Shown here piece by piece: positions 44,169 through 52,428 of a stretch of 64,000 bases of DNA; position 1 is the stretch's first letter, and the number at the start of each line of letters is the position of its first letter. The translations under genes were made by a program, and so were the position numbers. Origin of the DNA: Cytophagales bacterium (lineage in GTDB: Bacteria; Bacteroidota; Bacteroidia; Cytophagales; Thermoflexibacteraceae); NCBI GenBank assembly GCA_013298985.1, contig JAAFJS010000004.1, forward strand, positions 1 through 64,000, written 5' to 3'. The notes beneath the pieces are model-generated. The model saw only the letters and a program-made list of their open reading frames with translations. It had not been told where the DNA came from and made no database searches.

Positions 44169-45194
44169 TTACGTCATCAAAATGCCTTTGAAATGTTGCA
44201 GTCTGGTCAAGGTCATGCCTGTACCCCTCACTACAGCCCTTAGTGGGTCATCTGCAATATGAATTGGCAGTTTCGTTCTGATAGCCAATCTTTTGTCCAA
44301 GCCTCTGAGCAACGCGCCACCACCCGTAAGGTGAATCCCATTATCATAAATATCGGCGGCTAATTCTGGCGGTGAAATTTCCAATGCTTTCAGTACCGCT
44401 TCCTCTATTTTAGAGATAGATTTATCAATGGCAAAAGCAATTTCGTGATAAGAAACCTTCACAATCTTAGGAATGCCTGTCATCAAGTCCCTGCCACGTA
44501 CCTCATAGTCATCTGGCGGATTCTCTAACTCAGCCATTGCCGAGCCAACCTCAATTTTGACTTTTTCAGCCGTTCTTTCCCCAACCAGTAGATTATGCTG
44601 CCTACGCATATAATCTAAGATATCGCGGTTAAAAATATCGCCCGCCGTCCTTACAGATTGGTCGCAAACAATACCAGAAAGCGCAATAACAGCAATTTCC
44701 GTTGTTCCACCACCAATATCAACAATCATCGTACCCATTGGCTTTTCTATATCAATCCCAATCCCGATAGCGGCGGCAATAGGCTCGTGAATCATATACA
44801 CTTCCTTCGCCCCTGCGTGTTCTGCCGAGTCGCGTACAGCACGTTTTTCTACCTCAGTAATGCCCGAAGGAATACAAATCACCATTCGGTGAGATGGAGA
44901 AAAAAACTTACGCCCATTGTCTATCATCTTAATCATCCCGCGAATCATGTGTTCGGCGGCATGAAAGTCCGCAATCACGCCATCTCGCAAAGGTCTAATT
45001 GTTTTGATATTTTCGTGGGTTTTCTCGTGCATCATCATCGCTTCACGCCCAATCGCAATCACCTTTCCGTTAGATTTGTCTAAGGCGATGATAGAAGGCT
45101 CATCTACCACAATTTTATTTTTTTGAAGAATAAGGGTATTTGCCGTTCCTAAGTCAATCGCAAGGTCACTTGAAAAAAAATCCATTAATCCCAT
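44169..45194 (-). CDS. mreB: Rod shape-determining protein MreB
   Basis: A 341-residue actin homologue that organises lateral wall synthesis. Nucleotide-binding blocks DLGTANTLI, VDIGGGTTEIAV and LTGGGALLRGL are intact, and the N-terminal FFSSDLAID fits. It begins a minus-strand mreBCD operon. Its leader contains a perfect 10-bp hairpin with a T-run that ends 30 nt before the start codon (45224-45251). It is divergent from the tRNA-tuf cluster. Confidence 0.96.
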   Translation of the reverse strand: MGLMDFFSSDLAIDLGTANTLILQKNKIVVDEPSIIALDKSNGKVIAIGREAMMMHEKTHENIKTIRPLRDGVIADFHAAEHMIRGMIKMIDNGRKFFSPSHRMVICIPSGITEVEKRAVRDSAEHAGAKEVYMIHEPIAAAIGIGIDIEKPMGTMIVDIGGGTTEIAVIALSGIVCDQSVRTAGDIFNRDILDYMRRQHNLLVGERTAEKVKIEVGSAMAELENPPDDYEVRGRDLMTGIPKIVKVSYHEIAFAIDKSISKIEEAVLKALEISPPELAADIYDNGIHLTGGGALLRGLDKRLAIRTKLPIHIADDPLRAVVRGTGMTLTRLQHFKGILMT

Positions 45195-45223
45195 AACAGT
45201 CCTGTCTATATCTCTTTGAAAAT

Positions 45224-45251
45224 GAAAAAGATGTAATGAACTTACATCTTT
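45224..45251 (-). promoter_or_regulatory. Terminator-like hairpin in the mreB leader
   Basis: On the minus strand AAAGATGTAA, a 5-nt loop and TTACATCTTT form a perfect 10-bp stem followed by TTC, so that five T end the structure. It lies about 30 nt upstream of the mreB ATG. It could be an attenuator in the mreB leader or block readthrough. Not tested. Confidence 0.5.
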
Positions 45252-45368
45252 GTTTAATAAAAAACCTGTAAAATTTTTCGCAATTTACTAAAATAAATGA
45301 TAAGCAAGCAATGTGCATAGATAATTTAGATAATTTCTCTCTTTCAAAAAAAAATATTGTCATTTTTT

Positions 45369-45398
45369 TTTGATTTAGTAAAAAATGGTGTAATTTTG
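45369..45398 (+). promoter_or_regulatory. Promoter of the tRNA-Tyr/Gly/Thr-tuf operon
   Basis: TTTG (45369-45372), 18-nt spacer and TAATTTTG (45391-45398) fit the Bacteroidota primary sigma-factor consensus well. It lies about 75 bp upstream of the first tRNA, with nothing else between. Confidence 0.65.
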
Positions 45399-45474
45399 CA
45401 CCACTTTTAGAATAAGCTATGATTTGAGTAATGAATAACAAGTTCTAAAATGTAAATTATTCTTTGAAAATATT

Positions 45475-45561
45475 GGGGAGATTCCAGAGCGGCCAAATGG
45501 GACGGACTGTAAATCCGTTGTTGTAATGACTTCGAAGGTTCGAATCCTTCTCTCCCCACCA
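45475..45561 (+). tRNA. tRNA-Tyr (GTA), with encoded CCA
   Basis: Class II tRNA with a long variable arm. Acceptor stem GGGGAGA/TCTCCCC, anticodon loop CTGTAAA (anticodon GTA) and T arm GGTTCGAATCC. The body ends with discriminator A (45558), followed by CCA in the DNA. First gene of the tRNA-tuf cluster. Confidence 0.97.
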
Positions 45562-45572
45562 TCTGCACACAA

Positions 45573-45645
45573 GCGGGAGTAGCTCAGTTGGTAGAGCGAC
45601 AGCCTTCCAAGCTGTAGGTCGCGGGTTCGAGCCTCGTCTCCCGCT
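45573..45645 (+). tRNA. tRNA-Gly (TCC)
   Basis: Class I cloverleaf. Acceptor stem GCGGGAG/CTCCCGC with discriminator T, D arm GTAGCTCAGTTGGTAGAGC, anticodon loop CTTCCAA (anticodon TCC) and T arm GGGTTCGAGCC. No CCA in the DNA. It starts 11 nt after tRNA-Tyr. Confidence 0.97.
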
Positions 45646-45654
45646 CAGATTTTT

Positions 45655-45726
45655 GCCGATGTAGCTCAGTGGTAGAGCACTTCATTGGTAATGAAGAGGT
45701 CGTGAGTTCGATTCTCATCATCGGCT
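45655..45726 (+). tRNA. tRNA-Thr (GGT)
   Basis: Class I cloverleaf of 72 nt. Acceptor stem GCCGATG/CATCGGC with discriminator T, anticodon loop TTGGTAA (anticodon GGT) and T arm GAGTTCGATTC. No CCA in the DNA. It is 91 bp upstream of tuf, as is usual in Bacteroidota. Confidence 0.97.
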
Positions 45727-45817
45727 CATTTGACCTTTATGTGTGTAGTGAATCTGCTTGATTAAAAGCATTATTTACTTTGGATTTTTAATAACACTTA
45801 TTTAAGTTTTTCAAAAA

Positions 45818-47005
45818 ATGGCAAAAGAATTATTTGACCGTTCCAAACCACACGTAAACGTTGGTACAATTGGTCACGTTGACCACGGTAAAACAACCTT
45901 GACCGCCGCTATTACTACTGTATTAGCGAACAAAGGTTTGGCTGAAAAGAGGGATTTCTCTTCTATTGATAATGCTCCAGAAGAAAGAGAAAGAGGTATT
46001 ACTATCAATACGGCGCACGTAGAATATCAAACATCTAAAAGACACTATGCACACGTAGATTGTCCAGGTCACGCCGATTATGTGAAAAACATGGTTACAG
46101 GTGCTGCTCAAATGGACGGTGCTATTATCGTAGTAGCAGCAACTGATGGTCCTATGCCTCAAACTCGTGAACACATCTTGTTGGCTCGCCAAGTAGGTGT
46201 ACCTGCGCTTGTAGTGTTCATGAACAAAGTGGATATGGTTGATGACGGCGAATTGTTGGATTTGGTAGAGATGGAAATGAGAGAATTGCTTTCTTACTAT
46301 AAATTTGATGGCGATAATATTCCAATTATCCGTGGCTCTGCTTTGGGTGGCTTGAACGGCGAACCAAAATGGGTGGCTACTATCGAAGAATTGATGGAAG
46401 CTGTAGATAGCTTTATTCCACTTCCTACTCGTTTGACTGAACTTCCTTTCTTGATGCCTGTGGAAGACGTATTCTCTATCACTGGTCGTGGTACAGTAGC
46501 TACTGGTCGTATCGAAAGAGGTATCATTAACTCTGGTGAATCTGTTCAAATCATTGGTATGGGTGCTGTAAACTTGACTTCTACTGTTACAGGTGTGGAA
46601 ATGTTCCGCAAAATCTTGGACAGAGGCGAAGCAGGTGATAACGTAGGTTTATTGTTAAGAGGTATTGACAAAGAAGCTATCCGTCGTGGTATGGTTATTT
46701 GTAAGCCTGGTTCAGTAAAACCTCACACAGAATTTAAAGCTGAGATTTACGTATTGTCAAAAGAAGAAGGTGGTCGTCATACCCCATTCTTCAATGGCTA
46801 TAACCCTCAGTTTTATTTCAGAACTACTGACGTAACAGGTACTATTACTTTGCCTGCGGGCGTAGAAATGGTAATGCCTGGTGATAACATCACTATTTCT
46901 GTGAAATTGCAAAAAGAAATTGCAATGGAGAAAGGTTTGCGTTTTGCGATTCGTGAAGGTGGTCGTACAGTAGGTGCTGGTCAGGTAACTGAAATCACTA
47001 CGTAA
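45818..47005 (+). CDS. tuf: Translation elongation factor Tu
   Basis: A 395-residue GTPase that delivers aminoacyl-tRNA to the ribosome. G1 GHVDHGKTT, the switch regions [12 protein letters not shown] and [12 protein letters not shown], and NKVDM are intact; domains 2 and 3 are complete to the ITT end. Codon use is visibly more biased than in neighbours (GGT, CGT, ACT), as expected of a highly expressed gene. A terminator follows at 47034; the secE-nusG-rpl genes that commonly follow tuf in this phylum are absent. Confidence 0.99.
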   Translation: MAKELFDRSKPHVNVGTIGHVDHGKTTLTAAITTVLANKGLAEKRDFSSIDNAPEERERGITINTAHVEYQTSKRHYAHVDCPGHADYVKNMVTGAAQMDGAIIVVAATDGPMPQTREHILLARQVGVPALVVFMNKVDMVDDGELLDLVEMEMRELLSYYKFDGDNIPIIRGSALGGLNGEPKWVATIEELMEAVDSFIPLPTRLTELPFLMPVEDVFSITGRGTVATGRIERGIINSGESVQIIGMGAVNLTSTVTGVEMFRKILDRGEAGDNVGLLLRGIDKEAIRRGMVICKPGSVKPHTEFKAEIYVLSKEEGGRHTPFFNGYNPQFYFRTTDVTGTITLPAGVEMVMPGDNITISVKLQKEIAMEKGLRFAIREGGRTVGAGQVTEITT

Positions 47006-47033
47006 TTTTTAGGAAATTCATTTATTGAATATA

Positions 47034-47073
47034 AAAAAGACTACTTCATTCATTGGAGTAGTCTTTTTATTTT
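47034..47073 (+). terminator. Rho-independent terminator after tuf
   Basis: Stem AAAAAGACTACT/AGTAGTCTTTTT (47034-47045 and 47057-47068), 11-nt loop, followed by ATTTTAT. It ends the tRNA-tuf transcript. Confidence 0.9.
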
Positions 47074-47129
47074 ATGTTGTTGTAAAAATTGGGAAAAGGA
47101 TAAAAAACATTTAAAAATAAGTAGTTGCT

Positions 47130-47220
47130 CAAAATTAGTTTATATTGTAATTATTGCATAAAGCATTGATTATTAGAAAATTGTGCAGTTTGCTGTCGCG
47201 ATTAACTCATAACTAAGTAG
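47130..47220 (+). repeat. Dispersed ~90-bp repeat, copy 2
   Basis: CAAAATTAGTTTATATTG, ATTGCATAAAGCATTGATTA, TGTGCAGTTTGCTG and GCGATTAACTCATAAC align along their length with 50310-50412 and, inverted, with 28933-29028. It ends with two heptads (TAACTCA, TAACTAA). It lies in the 490-bp gap between tuf and recN, which holds no gene. Confidence 0.7.
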
Positions 47221-47228
47221 TTCAACAA

Positions 47229-47425
47229 ATGTAAGCGTTCTTTGTATTATCACAGTCCCGTTAGGGACACGAGCTTTATAGAATATCGATAAAGAACAAT
47301 AAGTAAAAGTCCCTTTAGGGACGTAACTAATTCGCTTACAAATACTTGTGCCGTCCTTAAAGGGATTTATTGAAATATAATTTATCCTAATTTTCTACAA
47401 AGTTGTTGCGCCCACAGTGGAACTG
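47229..47425. repeat. Palindromic element D with GTTA/TTTA-loop hairpins
   Basis: Outer arms TGTAAGCG (47230-47237) and CGCTTACA (47333-47340) enclose GTCCC-GTTA-GGGAC (47255-47268) and GTCCC-TTTA-GGGAC (47309-47322). A decayed hairpin (CCGTCCTTAAAGGGA) follows, then the inverted 14-mer CCACAGTGGAACTG at 47412-47425. Confidence 0.8.
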
Positions 47426-47495
47426 CTAATGGCACTAAACAACAAAACTCTTATTTTTGTTGTTGTACTTAATAAAATTCATAACTACTTAGCTT

Positions 47496-49151
47496 TTAAT
47501 ACATTGCCAGCAGTTCTTTTGCACTTTGCATTGCTGTTTGGCTTGGGTTTGCCCCACCTATCATCTGCGCGATTTCATGGAGTCTTTCCTGTTCGTTGAG
47601 GCGTTTGATTTTGCTGACAGACCTTTCCGAAGTATCATCTTTATATACAAAATAATGACAATCGCCGTTTGCTGCTGTCTGTGGCAGGTGGCTAATTACC
47701 ACTAATTGGTGGCGTTTTGCCATTTCCTTCATCATTCGGCTGACTTTGATAGCAATTTCACCAGAAATTCCTGTATCTATTTCATCAAAAATAATGGTAG
47801 GCAGGGAAGTTTTTCCAGCGAGTATGTACTTGATACAGAGCATCAAACGAGAAAATTCTCCGCCAGAGGCTACATTTTTGAGGGTATCGGGCTTCACGCC
47901 TTTGTTGGCACTAAAAAGGAAGGCTATTTGGTTTGCGCCTGATGCTTGTGGCTCTATGTCAGTGAGTTGGATAGAAAGATGCGCGTTGGGCATACCTAAT
48001 TCTTTGAGTAGGCTATCCACTTCTTGTTCAATCTTTTCTGTAACCTCTTTGCGTGAATTGCTAAGGATTTCTGCAATTTCTAATAAAGTTTGGTAAGACT
48101 GCTCCTTTTGCTTTTTGAGATTAGCGATTTCCTCATCGAGGTTTAGTACGCGATTTACTTTTTCGGCAAGTTCATCTCGCAGCGCAATGAGTTCTTCTAC
48201 CGAATTTTTATAATGTTTTTTCTGGAGAGAATAAACTAAGTTCAAAGTTTCTTTGATTTGTGCAATTCTTTCTCCGTCCAAAAAAGTTTTTTCTTCTTCT
48301 TTTGCTGTTTCTGAAATGATGTCTTTTAGTTCGATTAAAACGCTATTGGTTCTCTCTGCAAGTTGCTGAAAGCGAGGAGAATAGCTTTCTAACTGACGAA
48401 GCTCTGTCAAGGCTAAACGAATGGTGCTTTCTGCCGCAGTATCCTCGTTGGTCAAATAAGACAGCACAAAATTCAGTTTGGTTTTGATACTTTCCGCATT
48501 TTCAAGCATTTCCAACTCTTGTTCTAAGTCAGTTTGCTGAATATCGTCCAGATTCACCTTGCTTAATTCTTCTAATAAAAACGAATTATAATCTTGCTCT
48601 TTACGCGCCTGTGCTGCCTCTGCCATCAGTTTTTTGTAGGCATTTTCTGCTTTTGTATATGCCTGATATGCTTGCGCGTAAGTTTCTCTATAATTCTGAT
48701 TTTGAGCATAGTTGTCTATGATTTCGAGCTGAAACTCATTTGTTCCCAATGCCAGTGTATCGTGCTGGGAGTGAATGTCCATCAGTCGGGTAGTTACCAT
48801 TGCCAAAGTTTCCAAATTGACGGGGGTGTCATTAATGAAAGCGCGTGATTTTCCACTTGGGCTAATCTCGCGGCGAATGGTACACTGCTCGGAAAAATCC
48901 AAATCAATTTCCTTAAAAACGGGGCGAAGTTTGTAAGCACCAATCTGAAAGTCAGCCTCAATAATACACTTTTCGTCTTCGCTAAATAGCACGCGCACAT
49001 CTGCGCGATTGCCCAAAAGCAAGCCAATAGCCCCAAGCATGATGGATTTTCCCGCCCCTGTTTCGCCTGTGATGATATTGAGCTGGGAGGAAGGAGTAAT
49101 CTCTAACTCCTTGATTAACGCGTAGTTCTGAATAAATAAACGACTAAGCAA
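47496..49151 (-). CDS. recN: DNA repair protein RecN
   Basis: A 551-residue SMC-like ATPase acting in double-strand break repair. Walker A GETGAGKSIM is near residue 30; a long coiled coil spans about 150-370; the signature VASGGEFSRLMLCIK and Walker B TIIFDEIDTGISGEIA lie in the C-terminal half. The length is normal. It lies 23 nt after manC on the same strand, an arrangement without obvious functional link. Confidence 0.96.
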   Translation of the reverse strand: MLSRLFIQNYALIKELEITPSSQLNIITGETGAGKSIMLGAIGLLLGNRADVRVLFSEDEKCIIEADFQIGAYKLRPVFKEIDLDFSEQCTIRREISPSGKSRAFINDTPVNLETLAMVTTRLMDIHSQHDTLALGTNEFQLEIIDNYAQNQNYRETYAQAYQAYTKAENAYKKLMAEAAQARKEQDYNSFLLEELSKVNLDDIQQTDLEQELEMLENAESIKTKLNFVLSYLTNEDTAAESTIRLALTELRQLESYSPRFQQLAERTNSVLIELKDIISETAKEEEKTFLDGERIAQIKETLNLVYSLQKKHYKNSVEELIALRDELAEKVNRVLNLDEEIANLKKQKEQSYQTLLEIAEILSNSRKEVTEKIEQEVDSLLKELGMPNAHLSIQLTDIEPQASGANQIAFLFSANKGVKPDTLKNVASGGEFSRLMLCIKYILAGKTSLPTIIFDEIDTGISGEIAIKVSRMMKEMAKRHQLVVISHLPQTAANGDCHYFVYKDDTSERSVSKIKRLNEQERLHEIAQMIGGANPSQTAMQSAKELLAMY

Positions 49152-49174
49152 TGGTTCTGAAATTAAGGTTTATA

Positions 49175-50254
49175 TTATGAAAATTGCGTTCCTTTTTGTT
49201 TGATGGCTTCCTCCAAAAATTGCTTGATGCGCTGTTCTTGGTCTTTCTGACAAATCAGTAATACATTTTTATACTCTGCCACAATATAGTTGTCCAGTCC
49301 TTGCACGACCACCAGCCTTTCTTCGGGCGTTTTTACGATAGATTTAGTAGTTTCATACGCCATGATATTGCCACTCAGCACGTTACCTTCTTTATTTTTA
49401 GGTGATTGCTCGTATAGCGACTTCCAAGTTCCTAAGTCAGACCAGCCAAGTTCGCAAGGCACAACATACACATTGTCAGCTTTTTCCATGATGCCATAGT
49501 CAATAGAAATGGTGTGGCATTGTGAATAAGACTTTTTGATAGCCTCTGGCTCGCGGGCGGTGTAGAAATCTTGCTGTAATTCATGGAAAATACCATGTAA
49601 TTCGGGCATATATTTTTGAAATGCCTTGATGATGGTTTTGGCACTAAAAATAAAAATTCCTGCGTTCCATACATAATCTCCACTGTCCAAAAACTCCAAT
49701 GCCAATTCCAAATTAGGTTTTTCCATAAAAGTTTTTACCTTTTTTACCTTCGTAGGCGCGTCCATGTCCATCATCTGGATATAGCCGTAGCCTGTATCGG
49801 GACGTGTGGGCTGGATTCCCAAGGTAAGCAAAACCTCGTCTTGGGCTGTGGCAGACAGGGCGGTCAGGAGGGCATCAGTGAAGGCATCAGGTTTATGAAT
49901 GACTTGGTCGGCAGGCGCAACCACGATATTGGCATTAGGATTTTTTTGCTGAATCTTGTACGTAGCATACGCCACGCAAGGCGCAGTATTACGCATCATT
50001 GGTTCTAAAAGTATCTGGTCATCAGCGAGTTGAGGCAGTTGTTTTTTTACCAAATCGTAATAATCAGTATTGGTAACGACAAAAATATTTTCGTCAGGGC
50101 AAATATCCTTGAACCTTTCTATGGTTAGTTGGATTAGACTTTTGCCAATGCCCAGCATATCCTGGAACTGCTTTGGGTTGGTTACACGACTGTAAGGCCA
50201 AAAACGCGTACCTACGCCGCCCGCCATGATAACTATATAATTGTTTGATTTCAT
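49175..50254 (-). CDS. manC: Mannose-1-phosphate guanylyltransferase
   Basis: A 359-residue GDP-mannose pyrophosphorylase making GDP-mannose for surface polysaccharides. It has the nucleotidyltransferase signature (IMAGGVGTRFWPYSRVTNPKQF), VAPADQVI and the ManC-type block FMEKPNLELALEFL. It is the short form: the C-terminal isomerase domain of E. coli ManC is absent, as is usual in Bacteroidota. Confidence 0.93.
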   Translation of the reverse strand: MKSNNYIVIMAGGVGTRFWPYSRVTNPKQFQDMLGIGKSLIQLTIERFKDICPDENIFVVTNTDYYDLVKKQLPQLADDQILLEPMMRNTAPCVAYATYKIQQKNPNANIVVAPADQVIHKPDAFTDALLTALSATAQDEVLLTLGIQPTRPDTGYGYIQMMDMDAPTKVKKVKTFMEKPNLELALEFLDSGDYVWNAGIFIFSAKTIIKAFQKYMPELHGIFHELQQDFYTAREPEAIKKSYSQCHTISIDYGIMEKADNVYVVPCELGWSDLGTWKSLYEQSPKNKEGNVLSGNIMAYETTKSIVKTPEERLVVVQGLDNYIVAEYKNVLLICQKDQEQRIKQFLEEAIKQKGTQFS

Positions 50255-50309
50255 TCCTATATTTTATTTTTACGGCTCACGAAAATTATTTACTGTTTAA
50301 GTAACCATA

Positions 50310-50412
50310 CAAAATTTATTATAATTATCTATGTAAAACATTGATTTTCAATAATTTGTGCGGTTAGCTACTGCGATTAATTCATAATTTATAATTCATA
50401 ATTCATAACTAC
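50310..50412 (+). repeat. Dispersed ~90-bp repeat, copy 3, with five-heptad tail
   Basis: Aligns with copy 2 (ATTGATTTTCAATAATTTGTGCGG and CTACTGCGATTAATTC against the same order at 47160-47210). The tail has heptads TAATTCA, TAATTTA, TAATTCA, TAATTCA, TAACTAC (50378-50412), three more than copy 2. It lies in the 165-bp gap between the DUF721 gene and manC. Confidence 0.7.
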
Positions 50413-50419
50413 TTCTGGT

Positions 50420-50743
50420 TTATAAAAACACAACTTCATCTACCAAAGGTATGCCTGCTTCTTGGTTTAATAGCTTGATTATCTGCTTTTTAGACATCAT
50501 CAATTCATTTTTGAGTGGCGCAGAGGAAATTTCTACATACAGAATTTTGTTTTTGATAAATACCCGTTTGGTATATTTGCTGATGGTCGCGCCCATGAGT
50601 TTTTCCCACGAAACCACCACTCCTGCGTTCTGGTAGCGGTCTTTTAGGCGATATGCCTGCAACAAAGCGTCTATAGCCTCGCCCAAGGTGGTAATGTCTG
50701 ATTTTCTGCTATTTTCGTAAAAAGATTTCATACCTTTCGCCAA
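50420..50743 (-). CDS. DUF721/DciA-like protein
   Basis: A 107-residue protein of the DUF721 family (GEAIDALLQAYRLKDRYQNAGVV, WEKLMGATISKYT, NKILYVEISSAPLKNELM). The proteobacterial member DciA loads the replicative helicase; Bacteroidota homologues keep the same core and probably act with DnaB or nucleic acids, which is inference. It is typically found beside recF, but here it precedes manC and recN. Confidence 0.85.
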   Translation of the reverse strand: MAKGMKSFYENSRKSDITTLGEAIDALLQAYRLKDRYQNAGVVVSWEKLMGATISKYTKRVFIKNKILYVEISSAPLKNELMMSKKQIIKLLNQEAGIPLVDEVVFL

Positions 50744-50883
50744 TATTAAATTTTGAAAACAAAAATAAGCCTTCTAAATTTCATTTTTTTCAATATTTAG
50801 AAATAAATTTCCCTAAAAAAAAATATTCTTGTTATTTTGGATTATACCCTATTTTTTTCACATCAAATACTTTATAAAGACAG

Positions 50884-52416
50884 ATGAATAGACAACTTAT
50901 TGCAGAAATTTTTGACCTTAATCCCAAAGAAACGCCTGTGGTAAAGCGTATTGACAATTTTATTTACGTGATTATTTTGTTGAGTACGCTGGTTGTTACC
51001 TTAGAAACCATTGTGCCTTTGGAGTATTTACCTAATTTACAGGCTTTCGAAACCATTGTTACCATTGTTTTTGTGGCAGAACTGCTTTTCAAACTTTCTG
51101 TTTTCAATCTACTTTTTGCGCGCCACGAAAAATTATGGGAACGTGTGTTACTTTTTGCCTATCTATTGATTGACATTGCGGCGGTAGTTCCGCCTATTAT
51201 TTTCCTGTTCAACGAGGGCGGACACCATGATTATTTCCTCACACTGAGGCTTTTGCGTATTTTTAAGGCTTTTCAGCACGACCATTCTATCGAGCTGATT
51301 TTGCGGGCTATTATCAAAAAAAGAACAGAACTCATCAAATCGGCTTTGGTGGTGGTCGTCGTAACGATTTTTCTTTCTGTGTTGCTCTACGAGGTAGAAA
51401 ACGATTTTGAGTTTGGTGATGGTATCAAGAAAAGTAGTATCAAAGATATTTTTACGGCAATGACTTGGGCTTTTGCTGTTTTTGTAGATGATGCTACTGG
51501 ACATATCGACGGCGGACTTAGCCCTACGACTTCGCTGGGCAGGCTTATTGCGGCGGTGATTGGCTTGCTTAAAATTGGGATTGTGGTTATCCCAACGGGT
51601 ATTATTGCCACTGGATTCATGGAAGTTATCGAGGAAAATAAGATACATTTGCAGTATCAGGAATTGAAAGCGGCGTTTAGAAAAAAGATGAATGACGTAT
51701 TGGGGATTCCTGTTTTTGAAAGACCGCGCACTGTTTTTACCCTCAGAGATGCACTTTTTATCCATGAAAATAATATGTTTAGTATTTTAGAAACGACTAA
51801 GGGCTTCAGAATCAGGGCAGTGCAGTCCGACGAACAGGAAAAATATGTAGATACCAATCTGGTAGAGTATTATGCCTATCAGGATTTGACAGCTTATGGC
51901 GGAAAAATAGACAGAGAAAACGGCAAACATTTGATTATTTCGCCCAATAGCAGCGCAGATGTGGGTATTGGCTATTTTTCTTACTGCCTGTCCGAGCTTC
52001 TTGGTGCTGACTTGATTTCCAATGAGTTGTATCAGAAAAATTCACTGAACTTAAAGTATGATTTTGATTTTCTGAACAATGAATTATATTGGAAAAATGA
52101 ACAGGTGGAAATGAGTGAAAAAGCCTTGAAAAAGCTACCTTTGAAGCAGCAAGCAATTTTCCAATTCAAAAAAGATATTTTGAAACTCAAAGAATATCAG
52201 CACATTCTTGTTTTGGAATCTTCGCCTAATACCAAAGAAGACTTCGAGATAGCAAAAATGAGTATCGGGACTTGCCAGCACCAGCTCTTGATGTGGCTTT
52301 GCTCCAATAGCGAAAATGTATTTAGCATCAAGGTAAAACAAAAAAATTTGGAAAATTATACTTATTACGAATACATCAAAAATCTGAGTGAGGAAGTGAA
52401 AGTTTTGATTAGATAA
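50884..52416 (+). CDS. Voltage-gated-type ion channel with non-canonical pore filter
   Basis: A 510-residue protein. Residues 1-250 follow the six-helix plan: S1 (24-42), S2 (53-73), S3 (88-108), S4 (118-135, with RLLRIFK carrying only three basic residues), S5 (152-170), pore helix (186-202) and S6 (218-246, ending IPTGIIATGF as in K+ channels). The K+ filter TVGYGD is absent; VFVDDATGHIDGGLSPT takes its place. The 260-residue cytosolic C-terminus shows no RCK or cyclic-nucleotide domain I can recognise. The transglutaminase-like gene starts 12 nt later. Confidence 0.8.
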   Translation: MNRQLIAEIFDLNPKETPVVKRIDNFIYVIILLSTLVVTLETIVPLEYLPNLQAFETIVTIVFVAELLFKLSVFNLLFARHEKLWERVLLFAYLLIDIAAVVPPIIFLFNEGGHHDYFLTLRLLRIFKAFQHDHSIELILRAIIKKRTELIKSALVVVVVTIFLSVLLYEVENDFEFGDGIKKSSIKDIFTAMTWAFAVFVDDATGHIDGGLSPTTSLGRLIAAVIGLLKIGIVVIPTGIIATGFMEVIEENKIHLQYQELKAAFRKKMNDVLGIPVFERPRTVFTLRDALFIHENNMFSILETTKGFRIRAVQSDEQEKYVDTNLVEYYAYQDLTAYGGKIDRENGKHLIISPNSSADVGIGYFSYCLSELLGADLISNELYQKNSLNLKYDFDFLNNELYWKNEQVEMSEKALKKLPLKQQAIFQFKKDILKLKEYQHILVLESSPNTKEDFEIAKMSIGTCQHQLLMWLCSNSENVFSIKVKQKNLENYTYYEYIKNLSEEVKVLIR

Positions 52417-52428
52417 AACCCTAAAAAT

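Noticed and set aside
45166-45441. 91-residue minus-strand ORF
   Set aside because: Overlaps the mreB start in another frame and runs through its hairpin and promoter region; low complexity.
45923-46549. 208-residue minus-strand ORF within tuf
   Set aside because: Antisense shadow of tuf, His/Ser/Thr-rich because of the biased codon use of the sense gene.
48594-48848. 84-residue plus-strand ORF
   Set aside because: Antisense to recN, hydrophobic by chance.
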